From: Bacteroidota bacterium
GTDB taxonomy: Bacteria > Bacteroidota > Bacteroidia > UBA8524
Length of the DNA stretch: 20,789 nucleotides
Assembly (NCBI GenBank): GCA_003531115.1
Contig: DQHT01000111.1
Span: 48,036-68,824 of the forward strand
Reading direction: 5' to 3'
The notes beneath the pieces were generated by a model. The model was given only the letters and a program-made list of their open reading frames with translations. It was not told the DNA's origin and ran no database searches. Positions 6,948 to 13,615 of this stretch are shown here, piece after piece (the stretch's first letter is position 1; each line of letters begins with the position of its first letter). The translations under genes and the position numbers were made by a program.

Positions 6948-7460
6948 CTAGGATGGGAGCACAACAAAGCGCTCAATTTGGGTCTGCGTATTCCCCTGGA
7001 TCACCATAAAATAAATGCCCGCCTGAAAAGTCGATACATCCATGTCAAAATTGGTTGTGGCACTGGTTCCAACATCAAATTGTTGTTGTCGCTCAATTTT
7101 TCCAAAGGTGCTGATCAGATACATGGTATACCGTCCACGATTTTTGCTTTGTAAACGGAATGTCAAATTTCCATTCTGGCATAAGGTGGGAAAAATGAAA
7201 TAATAAAACTCCTGGCAGGGCCCGCTTACCCATTGATTTCCCTGTATTCCGCCATGTTGCACGGCCGAACATTGGTTTCTGTATGTTTCACCATCGCAGG
7301 CACAAACCGGCTCGAAGGTGGTGCCACAGTTGTAATACGGATTGATCAGCATCTCATCTTTGCACACCAGTTGCGCATCGGCACCAGACAGACCCAAAAA
7401 GGAGTTGAACAGGAAAAATAAAAGAAGATGTTTAGATGCGATCAAACCCGGTATACGCAT
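6948..7460 (-). CDS. Secreted Kazal-domain protein with T9SS type A-like sorting domain
   Basis: The 170-aa product starts at ATG 7460. A signal peptide spans 1-29 (KHLLLFFLFNSFLGLSGADA, then Q). Residues 33-82 form a Kazal-type serine protease inhibitor domain with six cysteines (33, 45, 53, 55, 64, 82) and the motif FEPVCACDGETYRNQC. Residues 90-170 resemble a type IX secretion C-terminal sorting domain: YLISTFGKIERQQ, then FQAGIYFMVIQGN and the terminal strand ERFVVLPS. The protein is therefore probably exported across both membranes to the surface or medium and may inhibit proteases. The frame is open upstream through the end of serS, but this ATG gives the signal peptide directly, so the gene overlaps serS by 29 nt. 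That suggests transcription with serS. Confidence 0.85.
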   Translation of the reverse strand: MRIPGLIASKHLLLFFLFNSFLGLSGADAQLVCKDEMLINPYYNCGTTFEPVCACDGETYRNQCSAVQHGGIQGNQWVSGPCQEFYYFIFPTLCQNGNLTFRLQSKNRGRYTMYLISTFGKIERQQQFDVGTSATTNFDMDVSTFQAGIYFMVIQGNTQTQIERFVVLPS

Positions 7461-8700
7461 GAAGTGCTTTAGGAATGTTAACGCCATTTTCGTCCTGATT
7501 ATTCTCCAAAAGTGAAGCCACAATGCGGGGCAAAGCCAGCGCGCTTCCGTTAAGGGTATGCACCAGCTCATTTTTACCTTCATTTCTTTTGAAACGGCAT
7601 TTCAGACGGTTACTCTGAAAGGTTTCGAAGTTAGAAACCGAGCTCACTTCCAGCCAACGTTGTTGGGCTGCACTCCATACTTCCATATCATAAGTCAGCG
7701 CTGAACTAAAGCCCATATCTCCTCCACAAAGGCGAAGTACCCGATAGGGCAACTCGAGTTTCTGTAGCAGGCCCTGAACATACAGGCTCATTTTTTCCAG
7801 TTCTTCATACGAATTATCGGGATGCGCAATATGAACGATCTCTACCTTATCAAACTGATGGAGACGGTTCAGCCCACGCACATCTTTTCCATAGCTGCCC
7901 GCTTCCCTGCGGAAACATGGGGTATATCCTGCATTACGGATAGGCAGATCGCTCTCTTTTACGATCGTGTCGCGGTACAGGTTCGTTATGGGTACTTCGG
8001 CAGTAGGGATGAGGTAAAGATCATCTTCATTCACATAATACATCTGACCCTCTTTGTCGGGCAGTTGTCCCGTTCCATAACCCGAAGCTTCATTCACCAC
8101 TATGGGAGGCTGTACTTCACGATAGCCGGCTTTAATGGCTTCATCCAGAAAAAAATTGATCAGGGCTCTTTGCAAACGCGCTCCTTTTCCGAGGTATACA
8201 GGGAAACCGGCACCACTGATCTTTACTCCCAGTTCAAAATCAATAAGCTGAAACTTTTCTGCCAGGTCCCAATGGGGAACGGCAGCTGGATGTAGAGTGG
8301 GTTTTTGTCCCCATTCCAGCACCACTTCATTGTCCTCAGGTGTTTTCCCAAGCGGTACCGAAGCATGCGGCATATTCGGTAATTGAATGAGCAGGTTTTC
8401 CAGGTAAGCTTCTGAGGTTCCGAGGGCTTCTTCCAGTTGTTTGATCTTGTCTTTGGCTGCGGCACTTTTGGCCCGCAATACTTCTGCTTCTTCCTTTTTT
8501 CCCTGTTTGAACAGTTCTCCCACTTCCCGCGACCATTGGTTGCTTTCAGCCAGTAAGTTGTCAAGCTGGTTCTGTGTTTTGCGCCTGGTTTCGTCAGCCA
8601 AAAGGATATCATTTACAGCCTGACGCGCATCAAGGCCTCGTTTGGCCAATCGGGTAATTACCTCTTCACTGTTGTCACGTATAAAGGAAATCTGGATCAT
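7432..8700 (-). CDS. serS: Seryl-tRNA synthetase
   Basis: A class II synthetase charging tRNA-Ser (and tRNA-Sec where present). The 422-aa protein begins MIQISFIRDNSEEVITRLAKRG at ATG 8700; the frame extends upstream but only into the heptamer array and non-family sequence. An N-terminal tRNA-binding coiled coil spans about 30-105. Motif 2 is CFRREAGSYGKDVRGLNRLHQF, the serine site includes TAEVPITN, and motif 3 is NGSALALPRIVASLLEN near the C-terminus. Length is normal. The last 29 nt overlap the start of the Kazal gene. Confidence 0.97.
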   Translation of the reverse strand: MIQISFIRDNSEEVITRLAKRGLDARQAVNDILLADETRRKTQNQLDNLLAESNQWSREVGELFKQGKKEEAEVLRAKSAAAKDKIKQLEEALGTSEAYLENLLIQLPNMPHASVPLGKTPEDNEVVLEWGQKPTLHPAAVPHWDLAEKFQLIDFELGVKISGAGFPVYLGKGARLQRALINFFLDEAIKAGYREVQPPIVVNEASGYGTGQLPDKEGQMYYVNEDDLYLIPTAEVPITNLYRDTIVKESDLPIRNAGYTPCFRREAGSYGKDVRGLNRLHQFDKVEIVHIAHPDNSYEELEKMSLYVQGLLQKLELPYRVLRLCGGDMGFSSALTYDMEVWSAAQQRWLEVSSVSNFETFQSNRLKCRFKRNEGKNELVHTLNGSALALPRIVASLLENNQDENGVNIPKALHAYTGFDRI

Positions 8701-8717
8701 GATCGTATGTTGAAGCG

Positions 8718-8725
8718 CAAAACTA
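8718..8725 (-). promoter_or_regulatory. -7 promoter box (TAGTTTTG) of serS
   Basis: On the minus strand TAGTTTTG fits TAnnTTTG exactly and ends 17 nt before the serS ATG. The -33 position falls inside the heptamer array and has no TTG, so the call rests on the -7 box alone. Confidence 0.45.
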
Positions 8726-8737
8726 ATAAATTTAAAG

Positions 8738-8809
8738 GGGTTCTGGGTTTCGGGTACAGGGTTCAGGCAAATTGGCACAAGAACCTAATACCGATAACCC
8801 TAAACCCCT
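8738..8809. repeat. Inverted heptamer arrays (GGGTTCT-type / AACCCTA-type)
   Basis: Four 7-mers in one sense fill 8738-8765: GGGTTCT, GGGTTTC, GGGTACA, GGGTTCA. After 16 nt, four 7-mers of the opposite sense fill 8782-8809: AACCTAA, TACCGAT, AACCCTA, AACCCCT. The arms are partly complementary. The array sits between the divergent serS and YjbR genes, with the same head-to-head plan as 5373-5501. Confidence 0.8.
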
Positions 8810-8816
8810 ATATTCG
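8809..8816 (+). promoter_or_regulatory. Possible -7 box (TATATTCG) of the YjbR gene
   Basis: TATATTCG is one base off TAnnTTTG and is separated by 5 nt from the ATG at 8822, the same layout as at tyrS. No TTG is visible at the expected distance. Confidence 0.35.
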
Positions 8817-8821
8817 TAAAC

Positions 8822-9175
8822 ATGGACATAGAAAGTTTCCGCGAATATTGCCTTGCCAAGCAAGGCGTCACCGAAGAATTTCCTTTCGGACCAGAGACCC
8901 TGGTATTCAAGGTTTATGGAAAAATGTTCGCGCTCACCGACATCATCAGTTTTGAAAGCATCAACCTGAAATGCGATCCGGAAAAGGCGATAGAACTCAG
9001 GGAGCGGTATCCTGCCGTATTACCCGGTTATCATATGAATAAAAACCACTGGAATACAGTAATGATCGATGGCTCAATAGATGAAAGAAGTTTGCGGGAA
9101 TGGATCGATGATTCCTACGACCTTGTTTTTGCCAGTTTGCCGGCTTCGCTCAGGAAATCACTTCATCGCCCATAA
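8822..9175 (+). CDS. MmcQ/YjbR family protein
   Basis: A 117-aa small cytoplasmic protein of the YjbR/MmcQ family, a CyaY-like fold of unclear function often annotated as DNA-binding. Typical features are the N-terminal FREYCLAKQGVTEEFPFGPETLVFKV, a central strand MFALTDI, and the pair LPGYHMNKNHWNTV followed by DDSYDLVFASL near the C-terminus. The length is the usual family size. Its last 26 nt overlap the 3' end of the convergent receiver gene. Family assignment is secure; the biological role is not. Confidence 0.9.
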   Translation: MDIESFREYCLAKQGVTEEFPFGPETLVFKVYGKMFALTDIISFESINLKCDPEKAIELRERYPAVLPGYHMNKNHWNTVMIDGSIDERSLREWIDDSYDLVFASLPASLRKSLHRP

Positions 9176-9530
9176 ATCCTGCGATCGAATCGAGCAGTAC
9201 TTTTCTGTTGATGGGTTTTGATAAATAGCCATCAAAACCCAGGGCGAGGTATTTGTCGCGGTCTTCGCGCAAGGCATGAGCAGTCAGGGCAATGAATTTT
9301 TTATCCCGACAATGGGGAAGCATTTTGATCTTTTTCATCAGATCTACTCCATCTTCGTCTTCATATCCGAGGGAGATATCAAGAATGAACAGATCAAATT
9401 CCTGATCTTCAAGAATAGCAAGGGCTTCGGACTGGGTATTAGCAACCTGAATGGAATAAAATGCTTCAACAAATTTTGAAACGACAAGTGCATTTATCTT
9501 GTCGTCTTCTACATAGAGTATCCGCTTCAT
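9150..9530 (-). CDS. Single-domain response regulator (CheY-like receiver)
   Basis: A 126-aa protein consisting only of a receiver domain. The acidic pocket is Glu8-Asp9-Asp10 (YVEDD), the phosphoacceptor is Asp51 (LFILDISLG), with Thr83 (IALTAHA) and Lys105 (LSKPINR). There is no output domain, so it probably relays phosphate or acts by protein contact. Its sequence (GFDGYLSKPINRKVLLDSI) resembles receivers fused to hybrid kinases. The gene lies 32 nt downstream of the PAS histidine kinase on the same strand, which itself lacks a receiver, so they are likely partners. Its 3' end overlaps the YjbR gene by 26 nt. Confidence 0.93.
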   Translation of the reverse strand: MKRILYVEDDKINALVVSKFVEAFYSIQVANTQSEALAILEDQEFDLFILDISLGYEDEDGVDLMKKIKMLPHCRDKKFIALTAHALREDRDKYLALGFDGYLSKPINRKVLLDSIAGFMGDEVIS

Positions 9531-9562
9531 ATCCTGGGGCCAAACTTACAATTAAATTCTTG

Positions 9563-11749
9563 CTAAGCCAAGTTTCTGAGTGGCAGGCGAATAGTAAAAC
9601 AACTCCCTTTCCCTTTTTCACTTTTTAGACTAATGTTTCCTTTCAGGAGGGTGAGGTATTTTTGCGTGATAGCCAGTCCCAGACCGCTTCCCTCATACTT
9701 TCTGCTGTTTCCATGTACTTCCTGGCGGAAGGTATCAAAAACATGGGGAACAAATTCGGTGGCCACACCAATACCGGAGTCTTCTACCTCGATCACAATT
9801 TGCACTCCTTTTGGGCCATTTTCCTTGAACAAACGAATGGCACAATAACCCGAATCGGTGAATTTGAGGGCATTACCAACCAGATTGTTCATTACCTGAT
9901 GGAGCATGGTTTCGTCGCCCATGGTTACGAGTTTTTCCTTCACTAATTCCATTCTGAGCTCAAGGCCCTTGTTCTGGAATTGAATGCGGAATACTTTTTC
10001 GGTATCCCTGAGGAGCTGGTTGATATGAATAGGCTCGAGTTGGAGGGCATTATTTTCAGCCTCCAGTCGTGATAAGTCGAGTATGGATGTAAGGGTATTT
10101 AAAAGGCGCATTCCCGATTCCTTTTGAAGGGTCACGTATTCTTTGATCTCATCCAGGCTTTCACTCATGGAGATCAGGTCGGCGAGTCCGAGTACACCAT
10201 TTAAAGGAGTGCGTATCTCATGGCTCATGTTGGCCAGGAAAGAAGATTTAAGTCGGGCCAGTTCTTCGGCCCCTTCTTTGGCCTCGATCAGCTTGGCTTC
10301 GAAATCATGTTGTTCGGTGATATCATGTAAAGTGACAATGGTGGCAGCAATGCCGTGAAAATCGATGCCACTCGAATGCACATCCAGCCAGCGAAGTTCT
10401 TTTGTTTTGGTAAATGCCCTGATCTTATAATGCAGCTGACTCAGGTCGCCTTGTGCTCTTTTTCCGGCACGTTGCAGAACACTCATCCTGTCTTCGGGAA
10501 AAGTCAGGTCGGAAATGTCGGCATTCTGCAATTCCGACTTATCATAACCAAGCAACTCAGCAAACTGGTCGTTCAGGTAGATTATTTTTACTCCTTCCAG
10601 AATGATAATGCCGGCAGAAGTTGTCTGCAAGATCGTTTCAATGGTATCCTGATTGGCGCGGAGTTTCTTTTCCACTTCGATCTGGCGGGTGATGTCCCTG
10701 AAATTGATAATTACAGCATTGATGGCCGGGTCATTCAAACGCGAGATCCACGATGATTCTAAATAATACTGACGCCCATCTTTCCCCTGGATTTCCAGGG
10801 TCATGTTTTTGGTACTGACCTTCTCCTGCAGCATGGCATAAAACAGGCGAATAAGTTTAATGGCATACCAGGGAATTAATTTTATTGCCTGGGTACCATG
10901 CACGTTTGCCGGGTTTTCGCCCAGGTATTCGGCGGTATTGGATGATGCATACATGACCCTTCCATCCCGGTTTACCAGGATAATGCCGTCATAGCCGTTT
11001 TCTACAATACTTTTCCATTTTTGCTCACTGGATGCAAGCTGGTTCTGCGCTTCAACCCGTTCTGTGATATTCCGGACGAAATAAACGGCGGTATTGGAAT
11101 CAGACCGGCTGATACGGGACTCGTAATACTGCAGATGGCCGAAGCGGTTTTTCCGCTGGTATTCGATGGTCTGGGTCTTTCCGGTATTCATGGCCTTTAA
11201 AATGCACGACCACACAGCTTCTTTAAGTTCTGATGACTCAGGCATGGCCCAAAACGAAGAGCCTACGATCATGTCAAGAGGAACAGGAAGGTCTTTTTCA
11301 TTGTTTGCCCGGCAATCCAGATAAATACCATCGCGGTTCAGGAGGTAGATCAGGTCTGGAATAGCAGCAAGGATCCCCTCTTTTTGAGCAAGTTCAACTT
11401 CGAGTTGTTCCTGTAAAATTTGAGAGGCACTGCTCCCTTCATGTTCCGGATACAGAATGATGACCTGTTCTTCTTCATGAATTTCTTCACCTTCATCGTT
11501 CCTGCTAATAAAATAGCGTCTTGACCCGATAAAAAAATAGGACTCTGTAAGGGTGCTGATATGCTCTGCCAAAGCATGCAGTGCGCCGATTGGCTCCTGA
11601 TCCGGATACTTTTCCTGCGCCAGGATCTGAAAAGCTTTATTGTAATCGAGCAACAGGCTACTAGGACCTAATACGAGTGTTGCAAGCGGTAAACGCTCAA
11701 GATTTCCCCTGAAAGTTGGGTGTTTGGCTTCATAGTTCCCCCGATCCAT
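9563..11749 (-). CDS. Multi-PAS sensor histidine kinase
   Basis: A soluble-looking 728-aa kinase: I see no signal peptide or membrane segments. A degenerate PAS-like region spans about 1-110. Three further PAS domains lie at about 125-235 (ILAAIPDLIYLLNRDGIYL), 245-365 (IVENGYDGIILVNRDGRVMY) and 370-490 (ILQTTSAGIIILEGVKIIYLN), the first three ending in FRDI/VRNI/FRDI-type PAC segments. The HisKA domain has its H-box at SHEIRTPLNG with phosphorylated His510, followed by an ATPase domain with N-box NNLVGNALKFTD, G1 DSGIG and G2 GSGLGL. ATG 11749 is chosen because an upstream in-frame TTG (11758) lies inside a TATATTTG promoter box. It has no receiver of its own; one is encoded 32 nt downstream. 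The signal is unknown; PAS domains often sense redox, light or small ligands. Confidence 0.93.
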   Translation of the reverse strand: MDRGNYEAKHPTFRGNLERLPLATLVLGPSSLLLDYNKAFQILAQEKYPDQEPIGALHALAEHISTLTESYFFIGSRRYFISRNDEGEEIHEEEQVIILYPEHEGSSASQILQEQLEVELAQKEGILAAIPDLIYLLNRDGIYLDCRANNEKDLPVPLDMIVGSSFWAMPESSELKEAVWSCILKAMNTGKTQTIEYQRKNRFGHLQYYESRISRSDSNTAVYFVRNITERVEAQNQLASSEQKWKSIVENGYDGIILVNRDGRVMYASSNTAEYLGENPANVHGTQAIKLIPWYAIKLIRLFYAMLQEKVSTKNMTLEIQGKDGRQYYLESSWISRLNDPAINAVIINFRDITRQIEVEKKLRANQDTIETILQTTSAGIIILEGVKIIYLNDQFAELLGYDKSELQNADISDLTFPEDRMSVLQRAGKRAQGDLSQLHYKIRAFTKTKELRWLDVHSSGIDFHGIAATIVTLHDITEQHDFEAKLIEAKEGAEELARLKSSFLANMSHEIRTPLNGVLGLADLISMSESLDEIKEYVTLQKESGMRLLNTLTSILDLSRLEAENNALQLEPIHINQLLRDTEKVFRIQFQNKGLELRMELVKEKLVTMGDETMLHQVMNNLVGNALKFTDSGYCAIRLFKENGPKGVQIVIEVEDSGIGVATEFVPHVFDTFRQEVHGNSRKYEGSGLGLAITQKYLTLLKGNISLKSEKGKGSCFTIRLPLRNLA

Positions 11750-11755
11750 GTAAGG

Positions 11756-11763
11756 CAAATATA
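11756..11763 (-). promoter_or_regulatory. -7 box (TATATTTG) before the histidine kinase
   Basis: A perfect TAnnTTTG on the minus strand, 6 nt before the chosen ATG at 11749 and 29 nt after the folE stop. It would let the kinase-receiver pair be transcribed separately from folE, nearly leaderless. No good TTG lies 19-20 nt upstream. Confidence 0.45.
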
Positions 11764-11792
11764 CACTACGGAGGCGAATGAAAAAGCTTGAT

Positions 11793-12476
11793 TTATTTGA
11801 GTGCTAAATATTTAAAGAATTCTGCCCGTTTGTTTTCATTCATGAATTCACCACAGTATTCAGAGGTCGTTGTGGTTGATGTCGAATCTTTAACCCCCCG
11901 GGAGGCCACACAAAGGTGTTTGGCATCAACAATTACGGCCACATCTTCCGTTTGAAGCGCTTCTTTCAGGGCATTGGCGATCTGTACGGTCATACGTTCC
12001 TGCACCTGAGGGCGTTTGGCAAAATACTGTACGATACGGTTGATCTTCGAGAGTCCAACTACTTTGCCATTGGAAATATAGGCCACGTGCACTTTCCCGA
12101 TAATGGGAACAAAATGGTGCTCGCAGTTGCTGTAAAACTCAATTTCTTTTTCTACCAGCATCTGTTTGTACTGGTAGCGGTTTTCAAACAAGGTAACAGA
12201 GGGTTTGTTAGCCGGATTCAGTCCTGAAAAGACCTCCTCAACATACATCTTGGCCACTCGAAGCGGTGTACCCTGCAGGCTGTCGTCGTTGAGGTCCAGC
12301 CCCATGATATGCATGATCTCCCTAAAATGTTTGGCGATCAGCTCTATCTTTAGCTGATCATCCATTTCAAAGGCATCCTCACGCAATGGTGTTTCACTCG
12401 AAAGCGAGATATGGTCGTCGCCAATCGTTTCGATATTATTCACCGGTATATTCAACGTAGTTTCGTTCAGTTTCAT
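11793..12476 (-). CDS. folE: GTP cyclohydrolase I
   Basis: Converts GTP to 7,8-dihydroneopterin triphosphate, the entry to folate, biopterin and deazapurine pathways. The 227-aa protein carries the zinc ligands Cys118 and His121 (SNCEHHFVPI) and Cys189 (HLCVASRG); the 71-residue gap between the cysteines equals that of E. coli FolE. The signatures GTPLRVAKMYVEEVFSG and GLSKINRIVQYFAKRPQVQE are also present. The first 40 residues are a variable extension. The start at 12476 overlaps the upstream pterin synthase gene by 41 nt in another frame, so the two are co-transcribed; a later start such as Met38 is possible but less likely. The kinase gene follows on the same strand. Confidence 0.96.
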   Translation of the reverse strand: MKLNETTLNIPVNNIETIGDDHISLSSETPLREDAFEMDDQLKIELIAKHFREIMHIMGLDLNDDSLQGTPLRVAKMYVEEVFSGLNPANKPSVTLFENRYQYKQMLVEKEIEFYSNCEHHFVPIIGKVHVAYISNGKVVGLSKINRIVQYFAKRPQVQERMTVQIANALKEALQTEDVAVIVDAKHLCVASRGVKDSTSTTTTSEYCGEFMNENKRAEFFKYLALK

Positions 12477-12852
12477 AAAGGATTACGGTCAAATCAAAAT
12501 TTTGTTCTGTCGGCAGTCGTTTCCGGATCTTTCTCCAGATCACTGCCGCAATATTTTCCGCTGTTGGTATTAATGTTTTAAATTCAGGAACGTCCAGGTT
12601 CAGGTTTTTATGGTCGAAAGGCTCCTGAACCTCCTCGCGAATAAGGTCCTTGAGTATTTTCAGATCGATCAGATAACCCGATTCTTCATTGAGTTCCCCC
12701 TTTACTTTAACGTGCAGGTCGTAATTATGTCCATGATAATTCGGCGAATTGCATAGTCCATAGAAGGATTTATTCTTTTCCTCACTCCAATTCGGATTGT
12801 GTAGCCGGTGTGCGGCATTGAAGTGGGCTTTTCTCCCGATGCTAATTCTCAT
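12436..12852 (-). CDS. 6-pyruvoyl-tetrahydropterin synthase family protein (CX5HGH type)
   Basis: A 138-aa T-fold enzyme acting on dihydroneopterin triphosphate, the product of FolE encoded next door. Zinc ligands are His15 (HFNAAHRL), His40 and His42 (YHGHNY). The catalytic Cys34 sits in CNSPNYHGH, with Asp80-His81 (PFDHKNLN) and Glu127 completing the active site. The spacing from cysteine to HGH is five residues. As I recall the family's subgroup rules, that fits 6-pyruvoyl-tetrahydropterin synthases (biopterin type) rather than the CX3HGH of queuosine QueD. Genome annotation would usually call it QueD or 6-carboxytetrahydropterin synthase. It is the first gene of the unit and overlaps folE by 41 nt. 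No sepiapterin reductase or other queuosine gene is in the window. Confidence 0.9.
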   Translation of the reverse strand: MRISIGRKAHFNAAHRLHNPNWSEEKNKSFYGLCNSPNYHGHNYDLHVKVKGELNEESGYLIDLKILKDLIREEVQEPFDHKNLNLDVPEFKTLIPTAENIAAVIWRKIRKRLPTEQNFDLTVILYETERNYVEYTGE

Positions 12853-12895
12853 CTATAAGGCTAAACAACAAGTTAGGGATTTTGTTTACGCGCTG

Positions 12896-12903
12896 CAAAG
12901 TTA
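12896..12903 (-). promoter_or_regulatory. -7 box (TAACTTTG) of the pterin operon
   Basis: A perfect TAnnTTTG on the minus strand, 43 nt before the pterin synthase ATG at 12852. A TTTG lies upstream at 12919-12916, but only 12 nt away, so the -33 element is not convincing. Confidence 0.5.
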
Positions 12904-13028
12904 TTGAATCCCTTGCAAACTTTATTCCGTATGTGAACCTGAGTGCATCCTGGCCAGCGCCAGCCGGGCTGTTCGTAAAATTTTCACTCAAAGTGTTTAA
13001 TTAAAAGAAATAAAGAATGAACAAAAAC

Positions 13029-13058
13029 TTGCTTCATAATAAAATGGCCTTATCTTTG
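13029..13058 (+). promoter_or_regulatory. Promoter of the sigma-crt operon
   Basis: TTG (13029-13031), a 19-nt spacer and TATCTTTG (13051-13058) match the housekeeping promoter of Bacteroidota exactly. It lies 28 nt before the sigma factor ATG and is the best promoter in the window. It is the only one found ahead of the crt genes, so they are probably read from it. Confidence 0.82.
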
Positions 13059-13086
13059 TTTAACGAAAGTCTTAAAAGATTAAACA

Positions 13087-13614
13087 ATGACACAAATCGA
13101 ATTTAGTCGCGTCGTAGAAAGAGAAAGTTTTCCATTGAAACATTATGCGCTTCAGCTCACGCGAAATCCGGATGATGCGGAGGACCTGGTTCAGGAAACC
13201 ATGCTTAAGGCTTTTATGTACCGAAACAGTTTTGCTGATGGAACGAATCTCAAGGGGTGGTTGTATACCATCATGAAAAACAGTTTCATAAATAATTACC
13301 GCAGAATGGTAAAGAGGAATACTTTTATTGATACTACGGATAATACGTTTTATCTTGACAATACCAACCACCTGACTGAAAATGACGGAGAAAACACGTT
13401 TGTCGGAAAAGATATTAACCATGCGATCGAGACTTTACCTATGGATCTGAAGAAAACCTTCACCATGAATCTGAAAGGGTTTAAATACCACGAGATCGCC
13501 GAAATTCTTGGTATTCCTATTGGCACGGTCAAAACCCGCATTTTTGTTGCACGTCGTCAGCTCAGGAAACTGCTGGTCCCTTACGCACACCATTACGGCT
13601 ATCAACTTGATTAA
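13087..13614 (+). CDS. ECF-type RNA polymerase sigma factor leading the carotenoid operon
   Basis: A 175-aa sigma-70 family protein with region 2 at about 15-75 ([41 protein letters not shown]) and region 4 at about 115-165 ([47 protein letters not shown]). The two-domain architecture without regions 1 and 3 is that of ECF sigma factors. It probably directs RNA polymerase to a stress, light or envelope regulon, and may control the crt genes it precedes. The gap to crtI is a single nucleotide, so they share a transcript. No anti-sigma factor is adjacent, which is unusual for ECF factors in general. The start is supported by the promoter at 13029-13058. Confidence 0.93.
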   Translation: MTQIEFSRVVERESFPLKHYALQLTRNPDDAEDLVQETMLKAFMYRNSFADGTNLKGWLYTIMKNSFINNYRRMVKRNTFIDTTDNTFYLDNTNHLTENDGENTFVGKDINHAIETLPMDLKKTFTMNLKGFKYHEIAEILGIPIGTVKTRIFVARRQLRKLLVPYAHHYGYQLD

Positions 13615-13615
13615 G

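Noticed and set aside
7461..7583. Longer N-terminus for the Kazal protein
   Set aside because: The extra residues are the out-of-frame reading of the conserved end of serS, and they would bury the signal peptide.
8701..8778. Longer N-terminus for SerRS (26 extra residues)
   Set aside because: The extension comes from the heptamer array and lacks family similarity; MIQISFIRD is a normal SerRS start.
13508..13615. Upstream extension of crtI
   Set aside because: It overlaps the conserved region 4 of the sigma factor in another frame. ATG 13616 puts the FAD motif at the normal position.
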